From the NCBI GenBank assembly GCA_937911235.1, contig CALDPN010000159.1:1-37697 (forward strand): 37,697 nt of DNA. Reading direction: 5' to 3'. Below the pieces are notes generated by a model. That model was not told the origin of the DNA, searched no databases, and was given only the letters and a program-made list of their open reading frames with translations. The translations under genes were made by a program, and so were the position numbers. Each line of letters begins with the position of its first letter. Positions within the stretch are counted from its first letter, which is position 1. Shown here piece by piece: positions 15,551 through 24,659 of the stretch. The DNA comes from an uncultured Bacteroidales bacterium. Lineage in GTDB: Bacteria > Bacteroidota > Bacteroidia > Bacteroidales > Paludibacteraceae.

Positions 15551-15958
15551 TTCAAATGCAGCTTCTGTGGCCTGAGCAATTACTTCTGCACGAGTGCCAC
15601 TAAAATTACACAACTTGCTATAAACATTTTCTCTGTCTGCCACTGCCATCCACACAGTGCCAACAGGTTTTTCTGCACTTCCACCTCCCGGACCAGCAAT
15701 GCCAGATGTTGCAATAGAATAATCTGTATTCATAAGGCCACGCACGCCTGTAGCCATTGCTTCCACAGTCTGCTGGCTCACCGCACCAAAGTTTTCAATA
15801 TATTCAGCAGGCACACCAAGTGTGTTTATCTTCACCTGGTTGGCATACGAAACCACCGAGCCCACATAATATGATGAGCTTCCTGCCACAAGTGTAATCT
15901 GATGTGCGATATTGCCACCAGTACAACTCTCCGCTGTACAAACCGTAAAATTTTTCAT
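15506..15958 (-). CDS. pncC: CinA C-terminal family nicotinamide-nucleotide amidase (PncC)
   Basis: 150 residues, matching a stand-alone CinA C-terminal domain. Motifs are CTAESCTGG (7-15, with the catalytic Ser11), GSVVSYAN, and SGIAGPGGGSAEKPVGTVW. The enzyme deamidates nicotinamide mononucleotide to nicotinate mononucleotide in NAD salvage. Its ATG shares one base with the protease stop (TAATG). The 3' end runs 45 bases into the opposite-strand ATPase gene. Confidence 0.92.
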   Translation of the reverse strand: MKNFTVCTAESCTGGNIAHQITLVAGSSSYYVGSVVSYANQVKINTLGVPAEYIENFGAVSQQTVEAMATGVRGLMNTDYSIATSGIAGPGGGSAEKPVGTVWMAVADRENVYSKLCNFSGTRAEVIAQATEAAFELFREKFGFPLAHGE

Positions 15959-17187
15959 TAACTTTTAATCTTTCTTACCCTTTGCAACAATGTTGGGTGT
16001 GAATATTTCAAGAATACAAACGCTGGGTGAGGTTGAAGATTTGAAAGCGCCTCTGACGAAATTTTCTTAAGTGCAGAGCACAAAGCATCACCCAAACCGT
16101 GTTTTGCAGCAAAAGCATCAGCTTCGTATTCATTTTTACGAGAAAGAACACTAGTAAGAATGCCTAAAATCAATGAAATAGGACTATACAACATCATAAA
16201 TGCAAACATTCCAAGATGGAAAGAAGGCACACTTCCACCCATAGCCTCAGAAAGTTCAGGACTAGAGACCAAATAACCAAAAATTGCAAACATAAATAGA
16301 GAAGTTAATGCAGACAAGCAAATAGACTTCACTATGTGTTTGTGTTTATTGTGACCTATTTCATGAGAAAGCACAGCAACAATCTCTTCTGTAGTTAGTT
16401 TTTCAATTAGAGTATCAAATAGAACAATACGTTTTTTAGGACCTATACCTGTGAAATAAGCATTAGCTTTTGTGCTACGTTTTGAACTATCCATTACATA
16501 AATATCTGTAACTTTAAAATCGACACTTTTTGCAAAATTTTCAATCGCAGTTCTTAGTTCACCTTCTTCAAGAGGAGTTTGCTTGTTAAATAAAGGAACT
16601 ATCAATTGAGAATAGAACATAGACATAAATAATGAAAAGAACATCAATACTGCCCAAGCCAATATCCAAAAGTAATCTGGAATTAAATCATAAATAAGCA
16701 CTATAGCGCCATATAAAACACCTGTTAAAACAGCAGAAATAAAGATTTCCTTTACTTGATCCAACCAGAAAGTCTTTTTTGTTGATTTATTAAAACCAAA
16801 ATCTTCTTCTATTTTAAAAGTTGAATAATACGAAAAAGGGATGTCAATAATACCAGAGATAATCCCCAATGCCACTAAAAATGAAATAGACAATAAAATC
16901 TCATTACTTATCACGCCTCTTAGCACATCGTCGAACCAACCATAAAAACCTATAAATAAAGCTACTAAAGAAATAACGATATTTATAGAAGCCATCACAG
17001 TAGAAAATTTATAGTTAGTTAAACTATATTTCTGCTGTTTAGTATATTTTTCCTCATCATAAATACCTTCCAATTCTGTAGGGATAGGTTTTCCAAACCA
17101 TGTTGAATTTAAATAAGAAACTACCCTATTAAGAATAAATTCCAATAAGATAATAGCAATGATTATCCAAAATACGAAATTGTACAT
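15958..17187 (-). CDS. M48 family zinc metalloprotease, CAAX prenyl protease (Ste24)-like
   Basis: 409 residues. The catalytic motif HEIGH is at 275-279, and the third zinc ligand probably lies in NEYEADAFAAKHG near 355-367. There are several membrane helices (about 3-21, 61-84, 96-116, 148-168, 172-194 and two after the active site). The STKANAYFTGIGPKKRIVLFD segment before the active site is typical of the Ste24/CAAX protease-1 branch, which is longer than HtpX. It is an inner-membrane protease probably involved in membrane or envelope protein quality control; prenylated substrates are not expected in bacteria. Three bases separate it from the TonB receptor gene. Confidence 0.92.
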   Translation of the reverse strand: MYNFVFWIIIAIILLEFILNRVVSYLNSTWFGKPIPTELEGIYDEEKYTKQQKYSLTNYKFSTVMASINIVISLVALFIGFYGWFDDVLRGVISNEILLSISFLVALGIISGIIDIPFSYYSTFKIEEDFGFNKSTKKTFWLDQVKEIFISAVLTGVLYGAIVLIYDLIPDYFWILAWAVLMFFSLFMSMFYSQLIVPLFNKQTPLEEGELRTAIENFAKSVDFKVTDIYVMDSSKRSTKANAYFTGIGPKKRIVLFDTLIEKLTTEEIVAVLSHEIGHNKHKHIVKSICLSALTSLFMFAIFGYLVSSPELSEAMGGSVPSFHLGMFAFMMLYSPISLILGILTSVLSRKNEYEADAFAAKHGLGDALCSALKKISSEALSNLQPHPAFVFLKYSHPTLLQRVRKIKS

Positions 17188-17190
17188 ATT

Positions 17191-19605
17191 TTAAAATTTT
17201 AATTGTAGTTTTAAATTAAATTGGCGACCAGTTAAATAATTTGGCACCGCATATTGTGTGTTATAAATATCTGTTACCCAATAATATGAGTTCACGTTGT
17301 TGAATCCAAACAGGTTTAGCACCTCAAATGCTACTAATATTTCTCTAAATGGTTTAAAAAATCCACGTCCCATCCATGCGTCTTTACCTTTTTCAAATTT
17401 TCTAGAAAGACCTATATCCACCCTTCTATAATCTGGCATACGTGCACTAGATGCAATATATTTAGAACTTCTAGGTGGGCCTGTTGGCAAACCTTGAGCC
17501 CAGTTGAATAGCACATGAATTCTATATTGAGGAATACCCGGAATATAGTCTTGGAAGAAAAGCGACACATTGTAAAGTTGGTCTGTAGGTCGTGGAATAA
17601 ATCCGTGACCATCTCCATCTATATCTTCCATCGTTCTAATTAGCGAAAAACTCACCCATGAGTCCACACCTGGCACCACTTCACCGAAGAGTTTCACATC
17701 AAAACCTGCAGCATAACCATGAGCACAGTTTTTACCCATATAATTTATACTCACATTATCTAGAGTATATGGAATAATATTATCTAAGTATTTATAAAAG
17801 ACCTCTGCTGTAAGTTTAAACGGACGGTTCCACACCCTATAATAATAGTCCATACCTGCTATAAACTGCAATGAACTTTGCGAGCGAATCTCTCTATTTA
17901 GATAATTTGTATGTAAACCACCTATAGTAATTGTATCTTTAATTTCCTTATATGTTGGTGATTGATAATAAAGACCAGCAGCAAATCTAAATCTTATATC
18001 TGGCTTAATATCTGGGAAATATGCTATCACAGCACGTGGGCTCACTGTAAATTCATTATTGAATGTCCAGTAATTCATACGCACACCACCTGTGAAAGAG
18101 ATCATCCCTCCTTTATTTAAGTGCCAACGATATGTGTCTTGAATATAGCCTCTAATCTTAGATTCTGAAAGATAGTTTTCTGATGCTATTTTATAATATA
18201 AATTTACATTATCGGTATATGGAATAGAATATCCAGAAGAGTCTCGCATCTCCCACTCATTTACGCTTTCATTCACCCTTTCGTACACATATTCTATCCC
18301 CCATTTAAGGTCATTATTTTTATTGAAAGAATAAACACCATCGTGAGACACCTTTGCCACCACACTAGACATAGTATTACGGGCATGCTCGTAATAATTT
18401 CCTACACCTGTTTGCTCAGAATCGCTTCCGTCCATAGAAGCCACCTTGTTTAACCAATATTCTCCCTCAATATCGTAACTTACTCTTTCATCTGCATAAA
18501 AAGATGAAACTGTAAGTCCTAAACTAAGTTTTTCATTCACTTGATACTTAGCAGATAATGCACCAAAGAATGTTCTGAACACGTCCTTTTCTTGCCCATC
18601 AAAATATACAGTAAAATTTTGTATATCATTAAGCGAACCAAATGTGGTAGAACGAGTTTCTGGTCTAAAATTGTATGTATTCTGAGAAATATTGCCTAAA
18701 AAAGAAAGTTCAACCTTCTCGTGTGGTTTGTAGGTAATGTATGTTTGATAATCAAAGAAATTTGGATTATACTCTGCTTTTGTTTGGAGTGTACCAAGAA
18801 TAAAAGAAGAGTTTTTGTATCTAAAGCCATGTAGTTGAGAATATTTTTCATTAGAACTACCTACATACGCATTCACACCGGTAAAACTAGCACCTACTCC
18901 AGCCTCAAATTTATATGGCTTTCTATATTCTATATTAAGAACAGAAGATAATTTATCTCCATATAGAGCATCAAAACCACCCGCAGAAAAATCTACACTT
19001 CCCGTCATATCTGGATTTACAAAACTCAAGCCTTCTTGCTCACCATTTCTTACCAAATATGGACGATACACCTCAATGCCATTTACATAAACACTATTCT
19101 CGTCGTAGCTACCACCACGCACTGAGTATTGAGAAGATAGTTCATTGTTTGAACTTACCCCTTGAAATGTTTTAATAAGCGACTCTATTCCTCCACCTGT
19201 TGCCTGTGGAAGCACAGACAGATTTGTTAAATCTACAGTTTGAGCTGTGGTATATTGAAGTTTTTCACCATGCACAAGCACGTCGCTCAGACCCATGGTT
19301 TCTTCCTTAAGCACCACATTTACAAATCTTGTAGGAGCATTATATAGTTTTATAAACAGTTTTTCGGTTACATAACCTAAGTGACTAAAAAATAAGGTTA
19401 TGGTATCTTGCCCTGTAGTAATAGAAAATTTACCAACAGAGTCAGACACTGTAAACACCTTGTTATCAGCATTATACACATCCACAAAAGGCATAAGTTC
19501 ACCCAATTCTGTGCGAACATAACCCGAAATAGTATTTTTTTGCTCTTTAGCAAAAAGTGTTGTAATACTACAAAGGATGTATAGTATAATGAGTAACTTT
19601 CTCAT
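17191..19605 (-). CDS. TonB-dependent outer-membrane receptor with carboxypeptidase-regulatory-like domain
   Basis: 804 residues. A signal peptide (about 1-19, ending LFAKEQ) is followed by a CarboxypepD_reg-like beta-sandwich (about 24-105: ISGYVRTELGELMPFVDVYN), a plug domain (about 110-225: LPQATGGGIESLIKTFQGV and YSVRGGSYDENSVYVNGIEVY), and a beta barrel ending in the aromatic-rich RQFNLKLQLKF. It imports a large or scarce ligand across the outer membrane using TonB-ExbBD energy. It is not paired with a SusD gene, so a glycan role is less likely than a metal chelate, cofactor or peptide. It lies in an operon with helicase, protease and pncC, and on the other side of the importer genes. 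Gap to the helicase gene is 20 bases. Confidence 0.9.
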   Translation of the reverse strand: MRKLLIILYILCSITTLFAKEQKNTISGYVRTELGELMPFVDVYNADNKVFTVSDSVGKFSITTGQDTITLFFSHLGYVTEKLFIKLYNAPTRFVNVVLKEETMGLSDVLVHGEKLQYTTAQTVDLTNLSVLPQATGGGIESLIKTFQGVSSNNELSSQYSVRGGSYDENSVYVNGIEVYRPYLVRNGEQEGLSFVNPDMTGSVDFSAGGFDALYGDKLSSVLNIEYRKPYKFEAGVGASFTGVNAYVGSSNEKYSQLHGFRYKNSSFILGTLQTKAEYNPNFFDYQTYITYKPHEKVELSFLGNISQNTYNFRPETRSTTFGSLNDIQNFTVYFDGQEKDVFRTFFGALSAKYQVNEKLSLGLTVSSFYADERVSYDIEGEYWLNKVASMDGSDSEQTGVGNYYEHARNTMSSVVAKVSHDGVYSFNKNNDLKWGIEYVYERVNESVNEWEMRDSSGYSIPYTDNVNLYYKIASENYLSESKIRGYIQDTYRWHLNKGGMISFTGGVRMNYWTFNNEFTVSPRAVIAYFPDIKPDIRFRFAAGLYYQSPTYKEIKDTITIGGLHTNYLNREIRSQSSLQFIAGMDYYYRVWNRPFKLTAEVFYKYLDNIIPYTLDNVSINYMGKNCAHGYAAGFDVKLFGEVVPGVDSWVSFSLIRTMEDIDGDGHGFIPRPTDQLYNVSLFFQDYIPGIPQYRIHVLFNWAQGLPTGPPRSSKYIASSARMPDYRRVDIGLSRKFEKGKDAWMGRGFFKPFREILVAFEVLNLFGFNNVNSYYWVTDIYNTQYAVPNYLTGRQFNLKLQLKF

Positions 19606-19625
19606 TTAATATAAAACGAAAAATA

Positions 19626-21869
19626 CTAACCTATTATTTTAAATTTCACAAACTTTAATATCATAAGTTTCACTCCGTGAGACTGGAAGTTTACTTTCAT
19701 CTGACGATCAGAAGGTGCATCTAAAAGTTCTATCACTTGCCCTACTCCAAAGTGACTATGTTCTATAATATCACCTACCTTCACTTTTGTGGCATCTGAC
19801 GAAGCCATTGCACCTATTCCCACACTTGGTTTCACTAATTTTTGTAGGCTGCTAGTAACTGGTTTTGGTTGTGGTCTATTATAGCCTGAATATGAACTAC
19901 TTATATGTGTAGGTCTTGGTCTATCCATGTTGCTGCCTACATATTCTAAGTAGTCTTGATTCATTTCTGTCAAGAATCTACTCTTTTCTGCATACATTGT
20001 TTTACCAAATCTCATTCTCCTTTGAGCATGAACTATGGTACAACGTTTTGCAGCACGTGTTACAGCCACATACATAAGTCTTCTTTCCTCTTCCACTTCG
20101 CTTTCCGAAACCACTCTTGCAGAAGGAAACAATTCTTCTTCGGCTCCCACAATGAAAACATAATCAAACTCCAAACCTTTAGACGCATGCACAGTCATAA
20201 TAGACACCTTGTCGGAATTTTCATCGTCTGTTTTATCTTGGTCGGTTTGAAGTGCTGCCTCTGATAGGAAACCAGACAAAGTAGCTTCATCGCCTGTTTC
20301 TTCTTGTCTTTCTTGATATGAGGCAATACTATTTATAAGTTCTGAGATATTTTCTTTAGCGTCTTCGCCCTCTTCTGTATCGTTACTATAAAGAGCAATT
20401 AGTCCGCTAAATCCTAAAATCATTTTTGTAAGTTCTGTTAAGTCTAAATTCTTAACTTGATTGCGAATTTCTCTTAGACCAGAAGTAAATGCTATCAGTT
20501 TTTTAGCTGCTGCAGACTTAATCTCTGTGCCAGACAAATCGTCGGTGGCTTCAAGTAGCGACACCCCTCTACTCACTGCAATTTCTTTCAATCTTTCCAA
20601 TGTGGTATCACCAATACCTTTCGATGGAGTTTTAATAGCACGAAGATAAGACTCATCGTCTTTTGGATTTACCACCAAACGTAAATATGCCAACATATTT
20701 TTCACAGACTTACGTTGGTAGAAAGAAAGAGAACCATAAATAGCGTATGGTATTCCTGCTTTTCTTAGTTCATCTTCTATAAGTCTAGATTGTGCATTGG
20801 TTCTATATAGCACCGCAAATTTCTTGTATTCTGAGCCCACCTCACTCTTAATGCGTAAGATTTGACGCGCCACAAGTTTTGCTTCATCCACATCGGTTTC
20901 AGGATTATATACCCTCACCAAATCTCCACTGCCATTGTTAGAAAAAATAGTTTTAGGAATTCTGTTATTGTTTTTTTCTATCAATGAGTTTGCTGCATTA
21001 ACAATATTGCCTGTAGAACGATAATTTTGTTCCAACTTAAACAATTTTGCCTCTGGGTAATTGTTTTGAAACTGAAGTATGTTGTTGATATCTGCTCCAC
21101 GAAACGAATAGATACTTTGAGAGTCGTCACCCACCACACATACTCTATGATGTTTTTCTGCCAGAAGCTTAATTATCTTATACTGAGCCATATTTGTGTC
21201 TTGATACTCATCTATAAGAATAAATTGAAATCTTTCTTGATACTCTGCAAGCACTTCTTGTTTTTGTGTAAACAATTTATAAGTGAGCAGCAACATATCA
21301 TCGAAGTCGATAGCATTTGCTATTCTACATCTTTCCACATATTCTTTGTAAATGTCTTTTATACGTGGAATTCTATGAAGCACATCGTATGTTACACCAG
21401 TTTTATCGGTATATAAATCTGGTGTAATCAATTTGTTTTTTGCAGATGAAATTCTACCCATAACCACATTTGTAGTATAGGTTTTATCATCCAATTCAAA
21501 TTGCTTAACTATACTCTTGATAAGATTTTTTGAGTCTGCTGTGTCGTAAACAGTAAAATCTTTGGTTAAGCCCACATATTCATGATTGTCTTTTAGAATA
21601 CGAGAAAATTGTGAGTGAAAAGTTCCCATAGCCACATATCTTGCAGATTGTGACCCTACCATATCCACAATACGAGACTTCATCTCTTTTGCAGCTTTGT
21701 TGGTAAATGTAAGAACAAGAATAGAATTTGGGGCATAACCCTCACGAATAAGTTGCGCCACCTTGTATGTAAGCACACGTGTTTTACCCGAACCTGCTCC
21801 CGCAATAATAAGAGAAGGTCCGCTATTGTACATTACAGCTTGATATTGACTTTCGTTTAGGGTATTCAT
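19626..21869 (-). CDS. pcrA: UvrD/PcrA-family ATP-dependent 3'-5' DNA helicase
   Basis: 747 residues, superfamily 1A. Motifs: Q region LNESQYQAV, Walker A GAGSGKT (24-30), TFTNKAAKEM (54-63), Walker B DEYQDTN (220-226), SIYSFRGAD, EQNYRST and a C-terminal TVHASKGLEFDYVF with VAVTRA. The last 60 residues (VKVGDIIEHSHFGVGQVIEL) form the Tudor-like C-terminal domain of PcrA. It unwinds DNA in repair and replication-fork maintenance. Downstream of ppiD, separated by a terminator only 20 bases before its ATG, so its own promoter is not clear; it leads an operon with the TonB receptor, M48 protease and pncC. Confidence 0.95.
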   Translation of the reverse strand: MNTLNESQYQAVMYNSGPSLIIAGAGSGKTRVLTYKVAQLIREGYAPNSILVLTFTNKAAKEMKSRIVDMVGSQSARYVAMGTFHSQFSRILKDNHEYVGLTKDFTVYDTADSKNLIKSIVKQFELDDKTYTTNVVMGRISSAKNKLITPDLYTDKTGVTYDVLHRIPRIKDIYKEYVERCRIANAIDFDDMLLLTYKLFTQKQEVLAEYQERFQFILIDEYQDTNMAQYKIIKLLAEKHHRVCVVGDDSQSIYSFRGADINNILQFQNNYPEAKLFKLEQNYRSTGNIVNAANSLIEKNNNRIPKTIFSNNGSGDLVRVYNPETDVDEAKLVARQILRIKSEVGSEYKKFAVLYRTNAQSRLIEDELRKAGIPYAIYGSLSFYQRKSVKNMLAYLRLVVNPKDDESYLRAIKTPSKGIGDTTLERLKEIAVSRGVSLLEATDDLSGTEIKSAAAKKLIAFTSGLREIRNQVKNLDLTELTKMILGFSGLIALYSNDTEEGEDAKENISELINSIASYQERQEETGDEATLSGFLSEAALQTDQDKTDDENSDKVSIMTVHASKGLEFDYVFIVGAEEELFPSARVVSESEVEEERRLMYVAVTRAAKRCTIVHAQRRMRFGKTMYAEKSRFLTEMNQDYLEYVGSNMDRPRPTHISSSYSGYNRPQPKPVTSSLQKLVKPSVGIGAMASSDATKVKVGDIIEHSHFGVGQVIELLDAPSDRQMKVNFQSHGVKLMILKFVKFKIIG

Positions 21870-21888
21870 AATTTTGTTATTATTGACA

Positions 21889-21920
21889 AAAAAAACCGAG
21901 ATTTTAACCTCGGTTTTTAA
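21889..21920 (-). terminator. Terminator between ppiD and pcrA
   Basis: A perfect ten-base stem (AAAAACCGAG with CTCGGTTTTT) encloses an eight-base loop and is followed on the minus strand by a T run. It would end ppiD transcripts; readthrough or a hidden promoter must supply pcrA. The A/T flanks let it work on either strand. Confidence 0.85.
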
Positions 21921-21938
21921 TTTTTATTATTTCTCCGA

Positions 21939-23993
21939 TTAATAGAAATTGATACGATTGTCGTCAACTTCTGTTTGATCTTTAAGTGATTCAAAAATCA
22001 TCATTTGATATGGAGTACGAGAAGATAAATTTTTAATTTCGTGTTCAAAATCTATTTCTCCTGCAGCTGGAGCATTGTTTAGTTTAAGTACATAAACACC
22101 TGCATTGCCTGCTACAAACTTAATATCATTATCAGCTATTAAACTTGTAATAGCACCTGCTACTTTAGGTTCTTTACCAATACCTGGAATGAATGCGCTA
22201 TTCATAGAAGCATTGTCTGCAGTTCTTACTGCACCTAAAACTGATAGGTCATTTGCTGTAGAAAGTTTTGCTTTTAAGTCTGCAATCATTATTTCTGCTT
22301 TTTTAGCATTCATAACAGCTAGTTTCACGTCAGATTTAACTGCTTCTAAAGATTTTTCACCTTTAGGAGCTACTTCAGCCAACATCACTACTACAAATCT
22401 ATCACCACATTCAAATACTTGATCTGCTACATTGCCTTGTTTATTTTGGAATGCCCAACGAACAATTTGACGAGAATCTTTTAAATCTGATACTGCATTA
22501 TCTGTATCTTTAACTTGTATAGAACGTAGGAATAAACCTTCTTCTGCTTTCGCGCTATCAACAAATGCTTTAGCATCTGAGTTTTTAGCGATATATTGGC
22601 TAGCGTTGTTGTAAATAATACCGTATGTTTGAGAGCTAGCTTCTACTTTACGAGAAAGAACGCAAAGTTTCACTTTAGCAACTGGTTTTGTAGCTTCTGT
22701 AATCTCTACTACTTGTACCATTCCAGAGAATGGGAATGAGAATACTTTTTTCACTTTACCTTTGAAGCAAGCTTTGCTAAATTCTACATCGAAGTCACCT
22801 TCAGACATCCAACCTAGTTCGCCACCATTTTGAGAAGTACCAGCTAGAGAATTATTTTTAGCAAGCTCTGCAAAATCTGCACCAGATTTTAGAGCAGCCA
22901 TAATGCTATCAGCTTTAGCTTGATTTTGTACTAAAATATGACGTATTTTAATTGAGTCTGGAGAGGCGATACCTGTTTCAACGATACGAGCCATTTTATA
23001 TGTATCACCATATAATTTTGGAGCGATAAAGTCACCAGCTTTACCAGAGAATGCAAATTCACGTAAATCTGCATCTACTTTATCTTTGCTTTGAGCTACA
23101 TCATTGTATGCTACATCTGAATTTTGGTTGCATACACCGATGAAATCTTTAGAAGTTGCAAATTCGTCTTTTAATCCATCAATCCATGATTTAACATCTT
23201 CGTAATCTTTTTCTGATGCTACAACTGGGAAAGTTAGATAGTTGATAGTACGAACTTCTTCTGCATTATTGTAAAGATTGATATTAGCTTTATAATATGC
23301 TTTAATTTCGCTATCAGACACTGATACAGAAGAATCTGCTACTGTGTAATAAGGTTGTGTAAAATAGCTAATATTTGCTACTTTTTTAGCTTCAAACGCT
23401 GCAGCAGCATCTAAATTGCTATAGTTGAAAGAGCTAGATACTAATACATTGTATTTGTCTTCCAACATTTGTTGTTTAATATTGCGTTTGATAAATGACC
23501 AATATTTAGCAAGGTCGCCATTTGGTTCTTGGTCGATAGCAGATAGTAAATCGAAAAGAATTGATTTATCATAACCACCCTTTTCTGCACTATAGAACAT
23601 ACGAAGTTGGCTCATCATAGGATGAGGAACGTCGGCTGTTAATTGTTTTGAAATTTCTTCATCAGATACTACAATACCAAGTTTTTCGCATTCAGCACCA
23701 ATGATTTGTTCGTGCAACATAGTATTCCAAACAGAAGTTTGCACACCACGTGTAGTATTTTCGTCTAAATTACTTTGACCCATTTCTATTTTGTAGAATG
23801 TAGTCATTTCATCGATACGAGCTTCATATTCTTGAATACTAATTTCATTACCTTCTACAGTTGCAACTGCAGTACGGCTTTCGCCGAATACTGTTTGAAA
23901 ATCAATACCTCCTAAAATAAATGCTAATAAAGAGCCGCCTATCACAACACTTAAAAGCACGCCTCTTTTTCTAATGTTTTCTAATGTAGCCAT
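21939..23993 (-). CDS. ppiD: Periplasmic peptidyl-prolyl isomerase PpiD/SurA-type chaperone
   Basis: 684 residues. A single N-terminal membrane anchor (about 10-32, RGVLLSVVIGGSLLAFILGG) leaves the rest in the periplasm. A SurA_N-like chaperone region spans about 40-175, and a parvulin rotamase domain about 345-440 (IRHILVQNQAKADSIM, GGELGWMSEGDFD). PpiD assists folding of newly exported outer-membrane proteins. Length and layout (anchor, N-domain, one parvulin, long C-terminal helical part) fit PpiD rather than soluble SurA. A TATCTTCG box upstream suggests its own promoter; lptC ends the next operon 88 bases away. Confidence 0.92.
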   Translation of the reverse strand: MATLENIRKRGVLLSVVIGGSLLAFILGGIDFQTVFGESRTAVATVEGNEISIQEYEARIDEMTTFYKIEMGQSNLDENTTRGVQTSVWNTMLHEQIIGAECEKLGIVVSDEEISKQLTADVPHPMMSQLRMFYSAEKGGYDKSILFDLLSAIDQEPNGDLAKYWSFIKRNIKQQMLEDKYNVLVSSSFNYSNLDAAAAFEAKKVANISYFTQPYYTVADSSVSVSDSEIKAYYKANINLYNNAEEVRTINYLTFPVVASEKDYEDVKSWIDGLKDEFATSKDFIGVCNQNSDVAYNDVAQSKDKVDADLREFAFSGKAGDFIAPKLYGDTYKMARIVETGIASPDSIKIRHILVQNQAKADSIMAALKSGADFAELAKNNSLAGTSQNGGELGWMSEGDFDVEFSKACFKGKVKKVFSFPFSGMVQVVEITEATKPVAKVKLCVLSRKVEASSQTYGIIYNNASQYIAKNSDAKAFVDSAKAEEGLFLRSIQVKDTDNAVSDLKDSRQIVRWAFQNKQGNVADQVFECGDRFVVVMLAEVAPKGEKSLEAVKSDVKLAVMNAKKAEIMIADLKAKLSTANDLSVLGAVRTADNASMNSAFIPGIGKEPKVAGAITSLIADNDIKFVAGNAGVYVLKLNNAPAAGEIDFEHEIKNLSSRTPYQMMIFESLKDQTEVDDNRINFY

Positions 23994-24025
23994 TTTGCTA
24001 TGAATATATTTAAAAATTTAGATTG

Positions 24026-24033
24026 CGAAGATA
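24026..24033 (-). promoter_or_regulatory. Putative -7 promoter box of ppiD
   Basis: The minus strand reads TATCTTCG, one base off TAnnTTTG, 32 bases before the ppiD ATG. No clear -33 TTG is present. Confidence 0.4.
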
Positions 24034-24081
24034 AGAATTTTTTTAAATAATAACCACTTTTTTCTTAGATTTTTATTCAGT

Positions 24082-24657
24082 TTACTCTTCTTCGTCTAGA
24101 GGAATAATTCCTTGTGGTTTTAGCACAGTGTACTTGGTTAATCTTTGATTAGATTCCATTCCTAAGCCTGTGATTATCTTATCTTCTTGAGTTATTTTTA
24201 CAAATTTATCTGTAAATATCCTGTCTTCTTTCTGATGAACATATAAAACCTCTGATTCAAATCTTTCACCATCAATATTTATTGCATATACAGAATCTGA
24301 AAGAACCCATTCTTCAAGTTCTGTGTAGTAGATAGCCTTATTTGCATCTACTTCTGAATGAACTTCTAGATTTTCATCAAACTGCTCTAAATGAAGACCT
24401 TGTGGAAACTCCCAGGTAGGTTTTGCCTTTTTATCATACACCAACCATTCTGGCGTTACCACTCTAAATCTTGTAATTCCTGAGTCCGACACCAATGTAG
24501 TTACATTGTACGACTTCATTACTGCAGCAGAATCTCTTTCTGAACCTAATACAGCAGTATTTTCCACTGAAGAAGAACAAGATTGTAAAACAAGTATAAC
24601 GATTGCCGAAAAGGCAACCGTTATACCAAAACTTATATTTCTATATAGTGTTTTCAA
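24082..24657 (-). CDS. lptC: LPS export ABC transporter periplasmic protein LptC
   Basis: 191 residues. The N-terminal hydrophobic segment ends LVLQSC at Cys27, so this LptC may be a lipoprotein instead of using a plain membrane anchor. The body matches the LptC beta-jellyroll: RFRVVTPEWLVYDK, WEFPQGLHLEQFDENLEV, VDANKAIYYTELEEWVL and YVHQKEDRIFTDKFVKI. LptC bridges the LptBFG transporter and the periplasmic LPS conduit. The start is TTG two bases after the TPR-gene stop; no ATG is available nearby. The ppiD-lptC-TPR-OMP-coaX order is the one I recall from other Bacteroidales, where a CNNM/hemolysin-like gene often lies between lptC and ppiD; it is missing here. Confidence 0.88.
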   Translation of the reverse strand: MKTLYRNISFGITVAFSAIVILVLQSCSSSVENTAVLGSERDSAAVMKSYNVTTLVSDSGITRFRVVTPEWLVYDKKAKPTWEFPQGLHLEQFDENLEVHSEVDANKAIYYTELEEWVLSDSVYAINIDGERFESEVLYVHQKEDRIFTDKFVKITQEDKIITGLGMESNQRLTKYTVLKPQGIIPLDEEE

Positions 24658-24659
24658 TG

